Source: BOG-908 sp965198825 (lineage in GTDB: Bacteria; Pseudomonadota; Alphaproteobacteria; Acetobacterales; Acetobacteraceae). From it: a stretch of DNA of 64,000 nucleotides. A program made the position numbers and the translations under genes. The notes under the pieces were generated by a model. That model was not told the origin of the DNA. It made no database searches and was given only the letters and a program-made list of their open reading frames with translations. Position 1 is the first letter of the stretch, and every line of letters begins with the position of its first letter. Location: contig CBDAQB010000001.1 of assembly GCA_965198825.1 (NCBI GenBank), forward strand, positions 558,001-622,000, written 5' to 3'. This document shows positions 16,849 through 26,215 of this stretch, piece after piece.

Positions 16849-17751
16849 TCAGAGCAGCCCGCTCGCTTCTCGTCGCACCCGTTTGACCTGAGACACGATC
16901 TCCGCAAGCTTCGGCATCGGATTGTCACTCCTATAGCCGATCACCAGGTCAATGGTCGGAGGCTCACCGGCGAGAGGACGGCTGACAACGCTGGGTGGCA
17001 ACAGGTTCCGGGCGTAGTCCGGCATAAGCGCGACCCCGCCTGTGGACACGATGAGCGAAATCACCATCGAGAGATTATCGACTTCGTATTGCGGCACCAG
17101 CTCAAGTTCAGCGGCCTTCGAATACGCGTCCGTCACACGGCGCAGGATCGGTGACTTGGCCGCCGGGACACCGATGAGCCGTTCGCTCGAGAGATCCCGC
17201 GGCCGGATAGCGACATGGGCTGTAAGTCGGTGATCGGCCGGCATCAGCACAATGAGCGGTTCGGCAATCAGCGTCTCGACATGCACGCCCGCCAGGTTCG
17301 GCTCAGACCGCATCAGGGCAAGATCGATCTTGCCGCGCATCAGTCCGCTAGCGAGGTCAGGTGAAGAACGGCTCAAGACGGTAACCTCCGCGGCAGGGAT
17401 CTCCGCTCGGAGGATCGCCATCACGCTCTGCAGCCAGCCGAACTCGTGACCGGTCAGGAAACCGAGCACGAACTCCGTGCGTGCTGGCTCGGCAGCACGG
17501 CGCGCAGCCTCGCCTGCGGCGTCGACCTGCCGCAGAACAACGCGCGCATGGTCGAGGAAAACGCGACCTGCGGCGGTGAGCTCGATGCCACGCGAAGACC
17601 GGGTCATCAGGCTGCAGCCCACCTCGGTCTCAAGATCACGCATCTGGCGGCTGAGTGAGGGTTGCGCCGTGTGCAGGCGCCGTTCCGCGGCGATATGCAG
17701 GCTGCCCGACTCGGCGACGGCAATGAAGTAGCGGAGGTGCCGGAGGTCCAG
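16849..17751 (-). CDS. LysR-family transcriptional regulator
   Basis: A full LysR protein of about 300 residues is encoded if translation starts at a CTG codon at 17751. The reading then begins LDLRHLRYFIAVAESGSLHI and continues AERRLHTAQPSLSRQ, the canonical N-terminal winged helix-turn-helix. The first ATG/GTG/TTG in this frame is at 17643, inside the recognition helix, and would destroy the DNA-binding domain. An in-frame TAA lies a few codons upstream and there is no ATG between. CGAGG precedes the CTG at reasonable spacing. The C-terminal part is the periplasmic-binding-protein-like effector domain. It diverges from an SDR gene, the classic LysR-target layout. The inducer is unknown. Confidence 0.85.
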   Translation of the reverse strand: MDLRHLRYFIAVAESGSLHIAAERRLHTAQPSLSRQMRDLETEVGCSLMTRSSRGIELTAAGRVFLDHARVVLRQVDAAGEAARRAAEPARTEFVLGFLTGHEFGWLQSVMAILRAEIPAAEVTVLSRSSPDLASGLMRGKIDLALMRSEPNLAGVHVETLIAEPLIVLMPADHRLTAHVAIRPRDLSSERLIGVPAAKSPILRRVTDAYSKAAELELVPQYEVDNLSMVISLIVSTGGVALMPDYARNLLPPSVVSRPLAGEPPTIDLVIGYRSDNPMPKLAEIVSQVKRVRREASGLL

Positions 17752-17853
17752 GGTGATGCCTCGAAGGTATCTAAGCGTGCAGACTAAGTCTTATTCGAAC
17801 TGAGTGGCACAGCCTAGATCGTCTTCACCGGCCATCCTGGTCGATGGAGCAGA

Positions 17854-18603
17854 ATGATGTCTCAACCTGTTGTTCTTATTACCGGCGCCCTGACTGGTAT
17901 CGCGCGTGCCACTGCGATCGCATACGCACAAGAAGGGGCGCGACTCGTCGTGTCCGGTCGCCGGGAGGAGGCGGGCGCCAAACTTGCAGCGGCGCTGCGC
18001 GACGCCGGTGCCGAGGCGGAATACCTCAACGCCGACGTCCGGCGTGACGATGACGTGCGCGCGTTGGTCGAGCGCACGGTCGCACGCTTCGGAAGGCTGG
18101 ACATCGCAATCAACTCCGCGGGCACCGAGGGTACGCCCGGCCCAGCCACCGAGCAGACGCCCGAAAGCTACGCCGCGACGTTCGATACCAACGTGCTGGG
18201 AACAGTGCTCAGCATGAAATACGAGTTGCGCGCCATGCAGAAGCAGGGAAGCGGCAGCATCGTCAACATCTCCTCTACCTTCGGGCATGAGGGTGGCGCG
18301 GGCGCCTCAATCTACTCGGCGAGCAAGCATGCGGTCGAGGGCCTGACGAAGTCGGTGGCGCTGGAAGCCGGCGCCTACGGCGTGCGCGTGAACGCCGTCG
18401 CGCCGGGCCCGATTGATACGGGCATGCTCGATCGCTTTACTGGAGGCGCCGACGGCAAGGCATATCTCGCGACGCTTAATCCTCAGAAGCGCATCGGGCA
18501 TCCTGACGAGGTCGCGCGAGCGATCCTCTTCATCGCGTCCGATAAGGCATCGTTCGTCACGGGGCACATCTTCAGCGTCGACGGCGGCAAGTCAGCTGGT
18601 TGA
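17854..18603 (+). CDS. Short-chain dehydrogenase/reductase (SDR)
   Basis: A 249-residue classical SDR. The nucleotide-binding loop is TGALTGIA (residues 10-17), a slight variant of TGxxxGIG. The NNAG-type motif is NSAG (87-90). Catalytic residues Asn113, Ser140, Tyr154 and Lys158 (YSASK) all align. VNAVAPGPIDTGM and the C-terminal VDGG are typical. It should oxidise or reduce an alcohol/carbonyl with NAD(P)(H); an Arg after the second strand (SGRREE) suggests NADP preference, as inference. The substrate is unknown. It faces a divergent LysR gene that probably controls it, and a DUF427 gene follows 84 bases later. Confidence 0.9.
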   Translation: MMSQPVVLITGALTGIARATAIAYAQEGARLVVSGRREEAGAKLAAALRDAGAEAEYLNADVRRDDDVRALVERTVARFGRLDIAINSAGTEGTPGPATEQTPESYAATFDTNVLGTVLSMKYELRAMQKQGSGSIVNISSTFGHEGGAGASIYSASKHAVEGLTKSVALEAGAYGVRVNAVAPGPIDTGMLDRFTGGADGKAYLATLNPQKRIGHPDEVARAILFIASDKASFVTGHIFSVDGGKSAG

Positions 18604-18687
18604 GCTGAGAGGGAAGCGGCCGGGTGTGCAGGGCCGCTTCCTGCCCGCGATCATCATCAGTAAGGAGTAAAAGCCATCGACAAGCTC

Positions 18688-19044
18688 GTGAAGATCCCAG
18701 GTGCGGATCATCCCATCACGATTGTGCCGAACCCGAGGATGGTGCGCGTAAGTTGGCGTGGTCAAATTATCGCGGAAACCACGAACGCACTGACGCTGGC
18801 GGAAGCGCGCTATCCTGCGGTTCAGTATATCCCGCGCGAAGACGTCGTCATGACTTTGCTGACACGCAGCACACACGAAACCTATTGTCCGTTCAAGGGC
18901 GACTGCTCCTATTTCAATCTAGCTCCTGCTGGAGAGCATGGAACGAACGTGGTCTGGTCATACGAGAACCCGTTTGAGGCAGTTGTCGCAATCAAGGACC
19001 ACCTGGCTTTCTATGCGGACCGGGTCATGATTGAAGTGACGTGA
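18688..19044 (+). CDS. DUF427 domain protein
   Basis: About 118 residues covering the whole DUF427 fold: PNPRMVRVSWRGQIIAET, YIPREDVVM, HETYCPFKGDCSYFNL, and a C-terminal AFYADRVMIEV. The biochemical role of the family is not established. The GTG at 18688 is the first standard start. However, the strong ribosome-binding site TAAGGAG at 18661-18667 is spaced for the codon at 18676, which is ATC, and reading from there gives IDKLVKIPG, matching the usual family N-terminus. The natural start may be a rare ATC or a mutated or miscalled ATG. It probably shares a transcript with the SDR gene. Confidence 0.82.
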   Translation: MKIPGADHPITIVPNPRMVRVSWRGQIIAETTNALTLAEARYPAVQYIPREDVVMTLLTRSTHETYCPFKGDCSYFNLAPAGEHGTNVVWSYENPFEAVVAIKDHLAFYADRVMIEVT

Positions 19045-19492
19045 CCAAGGACGCTGATCTCACACCCCATCACCGCCAAAATATGTTGGCGCTTGCGGAG
19101 CCGGTAGTCTGAAGTCGGCTTCCTCCTAGCACCGATAGGTGCAAAAACTTTGATCCTTTTTGCCGAGCGTGACGTCGGTGGTGCTGGCGTAACGCTCGCG
19201 CATAAGCCTGTGCGCATTGAAGGCTTAGTTCTGTCCTGCCTGCCAACAATCTTCATCTCAGACATGCGAATGCCAAGCAGGAATTCGAAAACTAAGCTGA
19301 CATCTGTCTGACAAATGCTTGTGCTGTGCACAAAAATCCTCGTATGTCATCGAACCTCACCAGCATAATGCCTCGAAAAGAGTGAGCGTGTTGCTGCTGT
19401 GATACTGTCGCCGAACTGTCATCATTCTGTCCTGCGGCTGTAACCGTTCGAAACTAAGCCACCCCTGTCTGGTGACGAGTGGGGGTCGATCA
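19045..19492. other. Leader region of the TonB-dependent receptor pseudogene
   Basis: About 450 bases of lower GC content than the surroundings, between the DUF427 gene and the receptor. No open frame with a domain or ribosome-binding site was found. The last ~100 bases should contain the receptor promoter, but I cannot name specific boxes with confidence. Confidence 0.45.
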
Positions 19493-22250
19493 ATGACTAG
19501 GAAATATAGTCTCCGAGATGGGCTCATTGCCTCGACGGCGGCCTGCAGTCTGATGGTTTGCTCCCATGCTTTTGCGGACGCGGCTGCTTATGAACCAACT
19601 CAGCTTCCTTTGAAGCGCCTGCAACTCGCGCAAGCGGCGGGAACTGACACGCCCACCGACATCGGGCGGGTGACGACGAGCGGTGGCGTACCGGCGACTG
19701 AAGGGTTGCAAGCCAAACCGAGCGGCACCGGCACGCGCGCACAGGCGAAGGCCGCCGAGCATCGCGCCATCAACAAGATCATTGTGCAGCCGCAAAGCGA
19801 AGTCGAGAAGTTGCCGGACGTGAGCATCGCGCAGGCGCTCTCCCGCTTGCCAGGCATATCGATGGAGACCGACTCCGGCGAGGGTCGCTTCATCGACATA
19901 CGCGGTCTTGATGCAGACTTGAACGCGACAACCTTCGACGGCGTCCGTATCCTGCCGAGCAACCTCTCTTCTCCCACAGGCGGAGGACGTGCCGTAGCCT
20001 ACGACGTTCTGCCTGCAGGGCTGGTGGGCGGCATCGAGGTGAGCGAGACGCTGCGGCCGGAGGACGATGCAGAAGGACTCGGTGGCCTGGTCAATTTGCT
20101 GCCTCGACGGCCCAAGGCCGATGGCCAGCCCTATCTTTCGGCAACCGCGGGGCTGGGGCTTGAGACGCTGCGCAACACGCAGATCCTCGATTACGGCATT
20201 ACCGCGAGCGCCAGCTTCGGCATTCAAACCGGCGATGGGCCGTTCGATCATCCCGTCTCTGGAAGCGGATTTTTGTCCAACCCGAAGCCTTTCACTTTCC
20301 TGATCACGACCTCCCAGCATAACGACTACCGCGGAGTGGATGATTTCGAACCGAGCTATTCCGATCAGCAGTCGGCAGGTGCGCCGGATAAGCTGCTCTC
20401 GGGCGTGAACCTCCGGCATTATCTGTATAACCGCCGCCGCTTCGACCATGGCGGCGAGATCGACTTTGATCCGAACGACACTGATCATTTCTTCGTCCGT
20501 TATGCCATCGCCGGCTATAACGAGCATGCCGAGAAGGATTTTCTGAATTTCAACGGATTAGACTCTGGCCTCACGCCCGGCAGCGTAAGCGGGTTCACCT
20601 ACCCAGGAGATCGGAGCGGCCGTACTTTCCTGGCCCCGCAGGCGGTCGCGCAGCGCACCAACACGGACACCGAGGAGGAACTGCGCAACCAGCTTTTGGA
20701 GTGGGGCGGAAAGGACGTTCTCTTCGACAGTGTCAAGATCGACTACCACGGCGCGTACTCGGAAGGTACTGACAAGTTCCCGACCGCCTATGGGGCGCGG
20801 TTTTCGACCAACCCCATACCGATCGCCTACAACAACCAGAACAATTCCGCCGATTTCATGTACAAGACGCTGAATGGAACCAACCTGCTGAACCAGTCGA
20901 TCTACGGCGGCGGGACCAATTCGGATTCGCCCAGCAGCGCACGAGACAGGGAATATAGCGGTGCGGTGAACGTCACCATTCCTTTCGAGCTCCTCACCCC
21001 CGCAGGATGAGGTGAAAGTGGGCGGCGTGATCCGGCTGCGCGACCGGATCGTGCAGAACTCCAACAGTCCAACGGTCAATTTGCCAGGCACTCTGGCCGA
21101 TTATACCAGCGGGCCATCATTGGTGTTCTATAATGGCAACTACGACATCGGGCCGTCGATTAACGCGGGTGCGGTGAACCGCTTCGTCGGGCGGCAGGGC
21201 ACCGGCTATGATCCCACTGCGTTTCAGCACGATGTCGAGAATGTCTATGCCGGCTATGCGCAGTATCAGGGCAGCCGCGGCAAATTGAGCTGGCTGGCCG
21301 GCATGCGACTGGAGTCTACCTTCGGCGTTTACGAGCAAGCGCCAGGCCAGGCGAACTTTGTCAGCTTCTCACATGCCTACAATAGCTATTTTCCGAGCGT
21401 GCAACTCAAATACGACGTCACGCCGGCAATGGACGTGCGGGCGGTCTATTCCACCGCAATCGGCAGGCCAGGGTTTCAGCAGATTTCGCCTGGAGCCAGC
21501 TTTAACCCAGCGGGACCCAGCGTGAACATCGGCAACCCGAACCTCAGCCCGGAATATGCCGACGCCTTCGACCTGTTCTGGGAATATTACCTGCCGCGCG
21601 GCGGCAAAATATCGGCAGGCGAATTCGACAAGGAATTCAACACCTTCATCTTCCAGAATACGCTGAACGCAGTCTATGGCAGTGCGGCGCTGTCCGCCGG
21701 CGTCGGAGCAGCGCTAGGAATTCCCGCATCGCTGCTCGGCACCATCGTTCCAGTCACGACATATCAGAACTCCGGCTCGTCGCGCGTTTACGGCATCGAG
21801 GCTGAATATACCCAACAGTTCCTGTTCCTCCCCGCTCCGCTGAACGGCTTCGGCATAGACAGCAACTTTACTTACAACCAATCCTCCGCGCAGATCATCC
21901 GCAATGGGGTCGCGGAGACGCTGCAGCAGCCGCAAACCTAGCCCTGGAACTTCAACGTGTCGCTATTCTACGAAAAGGGCCCGATCACCTTCAGGCTCGC
22001 GGCGAACTATGTCTCGAAGGATCTTTATTCGCTCGGCAGTTCAAAGCAGACCGACGTCTATGTGCAGCAGCGGTTTCGCCTCGATCTCGGTACTGCCTAC
22101 CAGGTGACGAAGAACGTACAGATTTATTTCGACGCGCATAATTTGACTGATCAGGCGTTGAAATATACTGAGACCGCCTCGGTCTCCCGCCCTATCCAGC
22201 GGGAGTTCTATGGCGCTGACGTGCAAGGCGGTATTCGTGTCACCTACTAG
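19493..22250 (+). pseudogene. TonB-dependent outer-membrane receptor, broken by a frameshift and an amber codon
   Basis: Starts at the ATG at 19493 (MTRKYSLRDGLIASTAACSL, signal peptide). A plug domain follows with ALSRLPGISMETDSGEGRF, DIRGLDADLNATTFDG and GLVGGIEVSETLRPEDDAEG, typical of Xanthomonas/Caulobacter-type receptors. The frame ends at a TGA at 21008-21010 (TPAG then stop), but receptor sequence continues in the +1 frame (DEVKVGGVIRLRDR). This implies one inserted base or two lost near the C-run at about 21000. In the second frame a TAG at 21939-21941 interrupts LQQPQT and PWNFNVSLFYEKG. The barrel then runs to the terminal aromatic-rich GGIRVTY before the stop at 22250. All parts of an about 918-codon receptor are present, so the loss is recent. 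It heads a phosphoesterase-TonB module. Confidence 0.88.
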
Positions 22251-23328
22251 GGTCCTGTTTGCTGCTTTGCTTGCGCCGGCCATGGTGCAGGCAGCGGAAA
22301 CACCTGCACGGCAACCGATGCCGCACTACGACCACATCTTCGTCATCGTCGAGGAGAACCAAGGGCTTGCCGACATCGTCGGCAAGCCGTTTACGCCGCG
22401 GCTCACGGCACTTGCCAAGCAATATGGCCTGGCGACGCAGTATTACGGCGTGGTGCATCCGAGCGAAGGAAACTATGTCGCCATGCTGGGCGGCGACACT
22501 TTCGGCATCCATGACGACGACGCGTACTTCTGCAAGCCGCATCAGGCAGATCCGGTATGCAAGGGGTCGGATGCACCGGACTTCGCCGATCATACGGTCG
22601 ATGCACCAAGCCTCGCCGACCAGCTCAAAGAAAAACATCTCACCTGGAAAGGCTATTTCGAAAGCCTGCCTTCGCCGGGCGCGATGGAGGTGGTCTGGCC
22701 GAAGACGGGCAACGCCGAGCATCTGCCGGCGGCACTCTACGCCTCCAAGCACACCGGCTTCGACGCTTTCGCTTCGGCGCAGAAGGACCCGGACCGCGCG
22801 TTCCACAAAGTGAATTTCGAAGTGCTTGACCAGGATCTGGCGCTCGGCACGATGCCGAACTTCGCGCTGATCGTGCCGAACCAATGCAATGAAATGCATG
22901 GCGTAAAGGGCGAGAACGTTCCAGCCGACTGCACCAAGGAAAACGAACAAGGGCGCATCGCGCGTGGCGACGCTTACGCCGGTGCGCTGGTGGACAGGAT
23001 CATGCAAAGCCCGGTGTGGAGTGCGCCAGGCAACACGGCCATCGTCGTGACCTTCGACGAAGCGAGCCATCATGTCTATCCGGGCGATCCAGCAGGCTGC
23101 TGCGCGCGGGAGCCGGGGAGCGCGGCGAATTTCGGCGGCGGGCGCATTCCCACCATCGTCATCGCCAACCATGGGCCGCGTGCGCTGCAGGACGCTACAC
23201 TATACAACCACTACTCGCTGCTGCGCAGCCTCGAAGAAGCGTTCGGCATCGAGCAGTATTTGCGCCATGCAGCCGACAGCGCAAAAGGCGTCGTCAGCAT
23301 GCAACCCTTGTTCGCGAGCACGCGATAG
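22210..23328 (+). CDS. Exported phosphoesterase (acid phosphatase / phospholipase C superfamily)
   Basis: A 372-residue protein with a signal peptide (VLFAALLAPAMVQAAE). It overlaps the receptor's end by 41 bases from the ATG at 22210; a GTG at 22237 gives a tidier signal peptide and may be the real start. HIFVIVEENQ near the N-terminus, SEGNYVAMLGGDTFGIHDDD, TAIVVTFDEASHH and the C-terminal YNHYSLLRSLEEAFGI match the phosphoesterase family that includes AcpA-type acid phosphatases and phospholipases C. In that family the Glu-Glu-Asn and Asp-Glu clusters bind metal. It should release phosphate from an ester substrate in the periplasm or outside. Tight coupling to a TonB receptor suggests uptake of the product or substrate. 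Confidence 0.86.
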   Translation: MALTCKAVFVSPTRVLFAALLAPAMVQAAETPARQPMPHYDHIFVIVEENQGLADIVGKPFTPRLTALAKQYGLATQYYGVVHPSEGNYVAMLGGDTFGIHDDDAYFCKPHQADPVCKGSDAPDFADHTVDAPSLADQLKEKHLTWKGYFESLPSPGAMEVVWPKTGNAEHLPAALYASKHTGFDAFASAQKDPDRAFHKVNFEVLDQDLALGTMPNFALIVPNQCNEMHGVKGENVPADCTKENEQGRIARGDAYAGALVDRIMQSPVWSAPGNTAIVVTFDEASHHVYPGDPAGCCAREPGSAANFGGGRIPTIVIANHGPRALQDATLYNHYSLLRSLEEAFGIEQYLRHAADSAKGVVSMQPLFASTR

Positions 23329-23388
23329 GCTGCGCGCGGCTCGCCTGCCAACGCGCTATCTCAACCTCGAACCCACTGGATCATCTCC

Positions 23389-24405
23389 ATGCTACGCACT
23401 GCCCAGCTGCTGACGATGCTTGCGAGCACGACCGCGCTGGCGGCCACGCCGTCCTACACCACGACCAAGATCGTGCCGCTCGGCGCGCCGGACCGTTGGG
23501 ATTACGTGAGCTACGATGCACCGTCGCATCGCGTGTTCGTCGCGCACATGGATCATATCGACGTGGTGGATGCGGCCTCCGGCGTGGTGCTCGGCAGGCT
23601 CGAGGGCGTGCATGGCGCGCATGGGCAAGCCGTTGCCGCGGACGGCACGATCTGGGCCGACAGCGGCAAGACCGCGCAGGTGACCCAATATGACCCGAAG
23701 GACTTCCGCGCGAAGGCCACACTGCCGGCCGGGGTGGATGCCGATGCGGTGGTTGCCGCACCGGGCGGCAAGATCGTTGCGGTGATGAATGGCGACGGTG
23801 AGAGCGTCACCATCGTCGATACCGCGCAGGCAGCAGTACGTCTCAACGTGAAGCTCGGTGGCTCGCCGGAGTTTGCGGCGGCCGACGGTGCTGGCCATCT
23901 CTACATCAACATCGCCAGCACAAAGGAAATCGTGGCGGTCGATACGAAGGCAGGCCAGGTGACGGCGTGCTACGCGGTGCCTGGCTGCACATCGCCGCAT
24001 GGGCTGGCGATGGACACCGGCACGCGCCGCTTGTTCGTCAGTTGCGTAAATGCCGTTCTTCAGGTGCTCGACGCGGACAATGGGCGGGTGCTGCAGAGTC
24101 TGCCGATCGGCCAGGGCACGGATGCGGCTGCCTTCGATCCGGGCCGCAGGCTGGTATTCAGCTCAAACGGCGACGGCACGCTCTCGGTGTTCCACGAGGA
24201 CGCAGCCGGCAAGCTTGCCCCCCTCGGCGCGGTAAAGACGCTGCCTGGCGCCCGCACAATGGCGGTTGATCCGGTGAGCGGGCGGGTGTTCCTCGTGACC
24301 GCCGAACTCGCCGGCACGCAGCCGGCAGCGGAAGGCGGCCGGGTGCATTACCAATTCAAGCCGGGCAGCGTGAAACTCCTGTTCCTAGATCCCGCAGCGC
24401 CGTAG
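23389..24405 (+). CDS. Exported YncE-like beta-propeller protein
   Basis: A 338-residue protein with a signal peptide (about residues 1-19, ending ALAA). Repeated blades of about 40 residues are visible, such as HRVFVAHMDHIDVVDAASG, VAVMNGDGESVTIVDTAQAA, RLFVSCVNAVLQVLDADNGR and LVFSSNGDGTLSVFHEDAAG. These follow the YVTN/YncE beta-propeller pattern. No enzyme motif is visible; such proteins often bind ligands or nucleic acid in the periplasm. Between a phosphoesterase and exbD on the same strand with short gaps, it is probably part of the same operon and may bind the substrate taken up through the receptor (inference). Confidence 0.8.
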   Translation: MLRTAQLLTMLASTTALAATPSYTTTKIVPLGAPDRWDYVSYDAPSHRVFVAHMDHIDVVDAASGVVLGRLEGVHGAHGQAVAADGTIWADSGKTAQVTQYDPKDFRAKATLPAGVDADAVVAAPGGKIVAVMNGDGESVTIVDTAQAAVRLNVKLGGSPEFAAADGAGHLYINIASTKEIVAVDTKAGQVTACYAVPGCTSPHGLAMDTGTRRLFVSCVNAVLQVLDADNGRVLQSLPIGQGTDAAAFDPGRRLVFSSNGDGTLSVFHEDAAGKLAPLGAVKTLPGARTMAVDPVSGRVFLVTAELAGTQPAAEGGRVHYQFKPGSVKLLFLDPAAP

Positions 24406-24409
24406 CCCC

Positions 24410-24817
24410 ATGCGGAACTGGCAGCAACGCAAACGCCGGCGGGCACGCATCGAAATCATTCCGATGATCGATGTCATGATGTTCCTGCTCGTGTTCTTCG
24501 TGCTGATCAGCACGAACGTGCTGCCGGCGCTCGGGCTGAAGGTGGCACTGCCGAAATCCGTCAATCCGGACCCGGTGCACGATCCGCGTCGGGTGACGAT
24601 CACCATAGGCAAGGATGCGCAATACTACGTCGATGCCGCGCAGGTGAGCCTTGCCGACATGCCGGGCAAGCTGCGCGCGATGCAGGCGGATGGCAGCAAG
24701 CTGGCCGTCATCGTCGCCAGCGATCAGGGCGCGCAGATACAGGCGCTGGTGGGCGTGCTGGACGCGCTGAAGGCGGCCGACGTGCAGGCCGCCTCCATCA
24801 TCACCAGGAAGCCATGA
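24410..24817 (+). CDS. exbD: ExbD/TolR biopolymer transport protein
   Basis: A 135-residue inner-membrane protein with one N-terminal helix containing the essential proton-carrying Asp in IIPMIDVMMFLLVFFVLIS, then a periplasmic domain. With ExbB it forms the proton-driven motor that energises TonB. Starts 4 bases after the propeller gene and overlaps tonB by an ATGA, so translation is coupled. The partner exbB downstream is frameshifted, so this motor may no longer work unless another ExbB is encoded elsewhere. Confidence 0.9.
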   Translation: MRNWQQRKRRRARIEIIPMIDVMMFLLVFFVLISTNVLPALGLKVALPKSVNPDPVHDPRRVTITIGKDAQYYVDAAQVSLADMPGKLRAMQADGSKLAVIVASDQGAQIQALVGVLDALKAADVQAASIITRKP

Positions 24818-25548
24818 CCGCCGCCACGCCGGAACGGGACCTTGCGGATGTCGCATCGCCGGCTCTGGCGACGGCCGCCACGGCAGCGTTGGTGACCTTG
24901 CTCCTGATGCAGCCGCCTCTCTCGCCGGCACCGCAGATGGCGGCGCCGAAGCCCACCCAGGTGGCGCTCTCGGTCGTCGAGGAAACGCCGCCGCCACCAC
25001 CGCCGCCGGAAGCCACCCCCGCGCCCGAGCCGCCCCCACCGCCTCCGCCTCCGAAAGCGGCGGTCTCGCCCTTGCCGCCGCCACCGCCTCCGAAGCCGCG
25101 CCACGTGGTTCGACCTAAGCCACCACAGTGGCACCAGGCGGTGACCGAGGAGCAGGAGAAGCCGGCACCGCCGCGCCCGCCTGCGGAGACGGTTGCCAGG
25201 ACCGCCACGCAGGCGCCGGAAAACCATAGCGCGGAGGCCGCCTACATCGGCCGCCTGCACGCCATCGTTGCGCGGAATACGGTGCCGCCGAGCGGCGCCG
25301 CCTACCGGCTGAGCCATCCTTCGGGAGAGGCGGAGGTGGGCTTCACCCTGGCGCGTGATGGGGCCGTCTCGGACGTTCATCTCATCCGGTCGTCGGGCTC
25401 GGCGCTGCTCGACAAGCAGGCGTTGGCAATCGTCGCCGGCCAGCGTTACCCGGGCTTACCGGACGATGTGTATCCCGGCGCGCCCTCGCACCGGTTCAGC
25501 GTGCCGGTGGCGTTTACCTATGCCGGCGGCGGCGATGACGGCCCGTAG
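24814..25548 (+). CDS. tonB: TonB energy-transducing protein
   Basis: A 244-residue protein with an N-terminal hydrophobic anchor (about residues 17-33), a very Pro-rich and Lys/Glu-containing stretch (about 55-135) that spans the periplasm, and a C-terminal TonB domain (about 150-240: PSGEAEVGFTLARDGAVSDV, LLDKQALAIV, FSVPVAFTYA). TonB transmits energy from ExbBD to outer-membrane receptors by pairing with the TonB box. The order exbD-tonB-exbB with coupled starts marks a dedicated system for the adjacent receptor. The domain layout is intact even though the receptor and exbB are broken. Confidence 0.88.
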   Translation: MTAATPERDLADVASPALATAATAALVTLLLMQPPLSPAPQMAAPKPTQVALSVVEETPPPPPPPEATPAPEPPPPPPPPKAAVSPLPPPPPPKPRHVVRPKPPQWHQAVTEEQEKPAPPRPPAETVARTATQAPENHSAEAAYIGRLHAIVARNTVPPSGAAYRLSHPSGEAEVGFTLARDGAVSDVHLIRSSGSALLDKQALAIVAGQRYPGLPDDVYPGAPSHRFSVPVAFTYAGGGDDGP

Positions 25549-25589
25549 CTTTGGCGCCACGCCGTGTATGGCGTCTATTGGAGAACATC

Positions 25590-26173
25590 GTGGACTTTGA
25601 CCGCCTTCATGCCCTGACGTTCGAGGCCCTTTATATCTGCCTGGGTCTGCTGACTTTCGTGCTGATCGAACGGCTGCTCTATTTCGGGTATCTGACGCTG
25701 CGGGCGTGGCGCGTCAGGGCGTCGATCAACGCCGGCGGCGAGATCTCGGACCGGCATCCGCCCGGCAGCAACGCGAGGGATGTGATCAGTGCGAGCGTGC
25801 GAGAATATATCGCGTTTCAGCAGCATGCCGATGTGCCGAGGCCGCGTGTGGACATCTTTCCAATGCGCTTTTCCTGAGGGTGGAATCGCGGGTGAATGCG
25901 CGCCTATGGATTCTCGACACCATTGTGACGGCGGCGCCGCTGCTAGGCCTTCTCGGCACCATCCTGGGGATTATGCAGACTTTCACAGCCTTGGCCGCGG
26001 GCGGCGTCTCCGACCCGGCGGCGGTCAGCCGCGGCATCGGCACAGCGCTCCTGGCGACTGCGGTAGGCATCGGAACGGCGCTCTATGGCCTGATCGCGCT
26101 CAATCTGTTATCGCGCCAGGCCGAATATCTCATAGACCGTTTCAAGACATTTCTGCTCCGCTCAACATTGTGA
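25590..26173 (+). pseudogene. exbB: ExbB proton channel subunit, frameshifted
   Basis: A GTG at 25590 after TTGGAGAAC begins VDFDRLHALTFEALYICLGL, the first membrane segment of ExbB/MotA proteins. This frame stops at a TGA at 25875-25877. The family sequence resumes in the -1 frame with ALFLRVESRVNARLWILDT and the conserved TAAPLLGLLGTILGIMQTF, then GIGTALLATAVGIGTALYGL, ending at 26173. The break lies at about 25845-25875 and is explained by loss of one base. The joined product would be about 194 residues, normal for short ExbBs. The slip site shows no classic slippery heptamer, so programmed frameshifting is unlikely. Confidence 0.8.
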
Positions 26174-26215
26174 CAGCAAGCGTGTTAGTCTCTAACAGCA
26201 CGCCCCAAAGAACGT

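Noticed and set aside
25840..25880. Programmed ribosomal frameshift in exbB
   Set aside because: No slippery heptamer or downstream pseudoknot is evident, and neighbouring genes carry similar indels.
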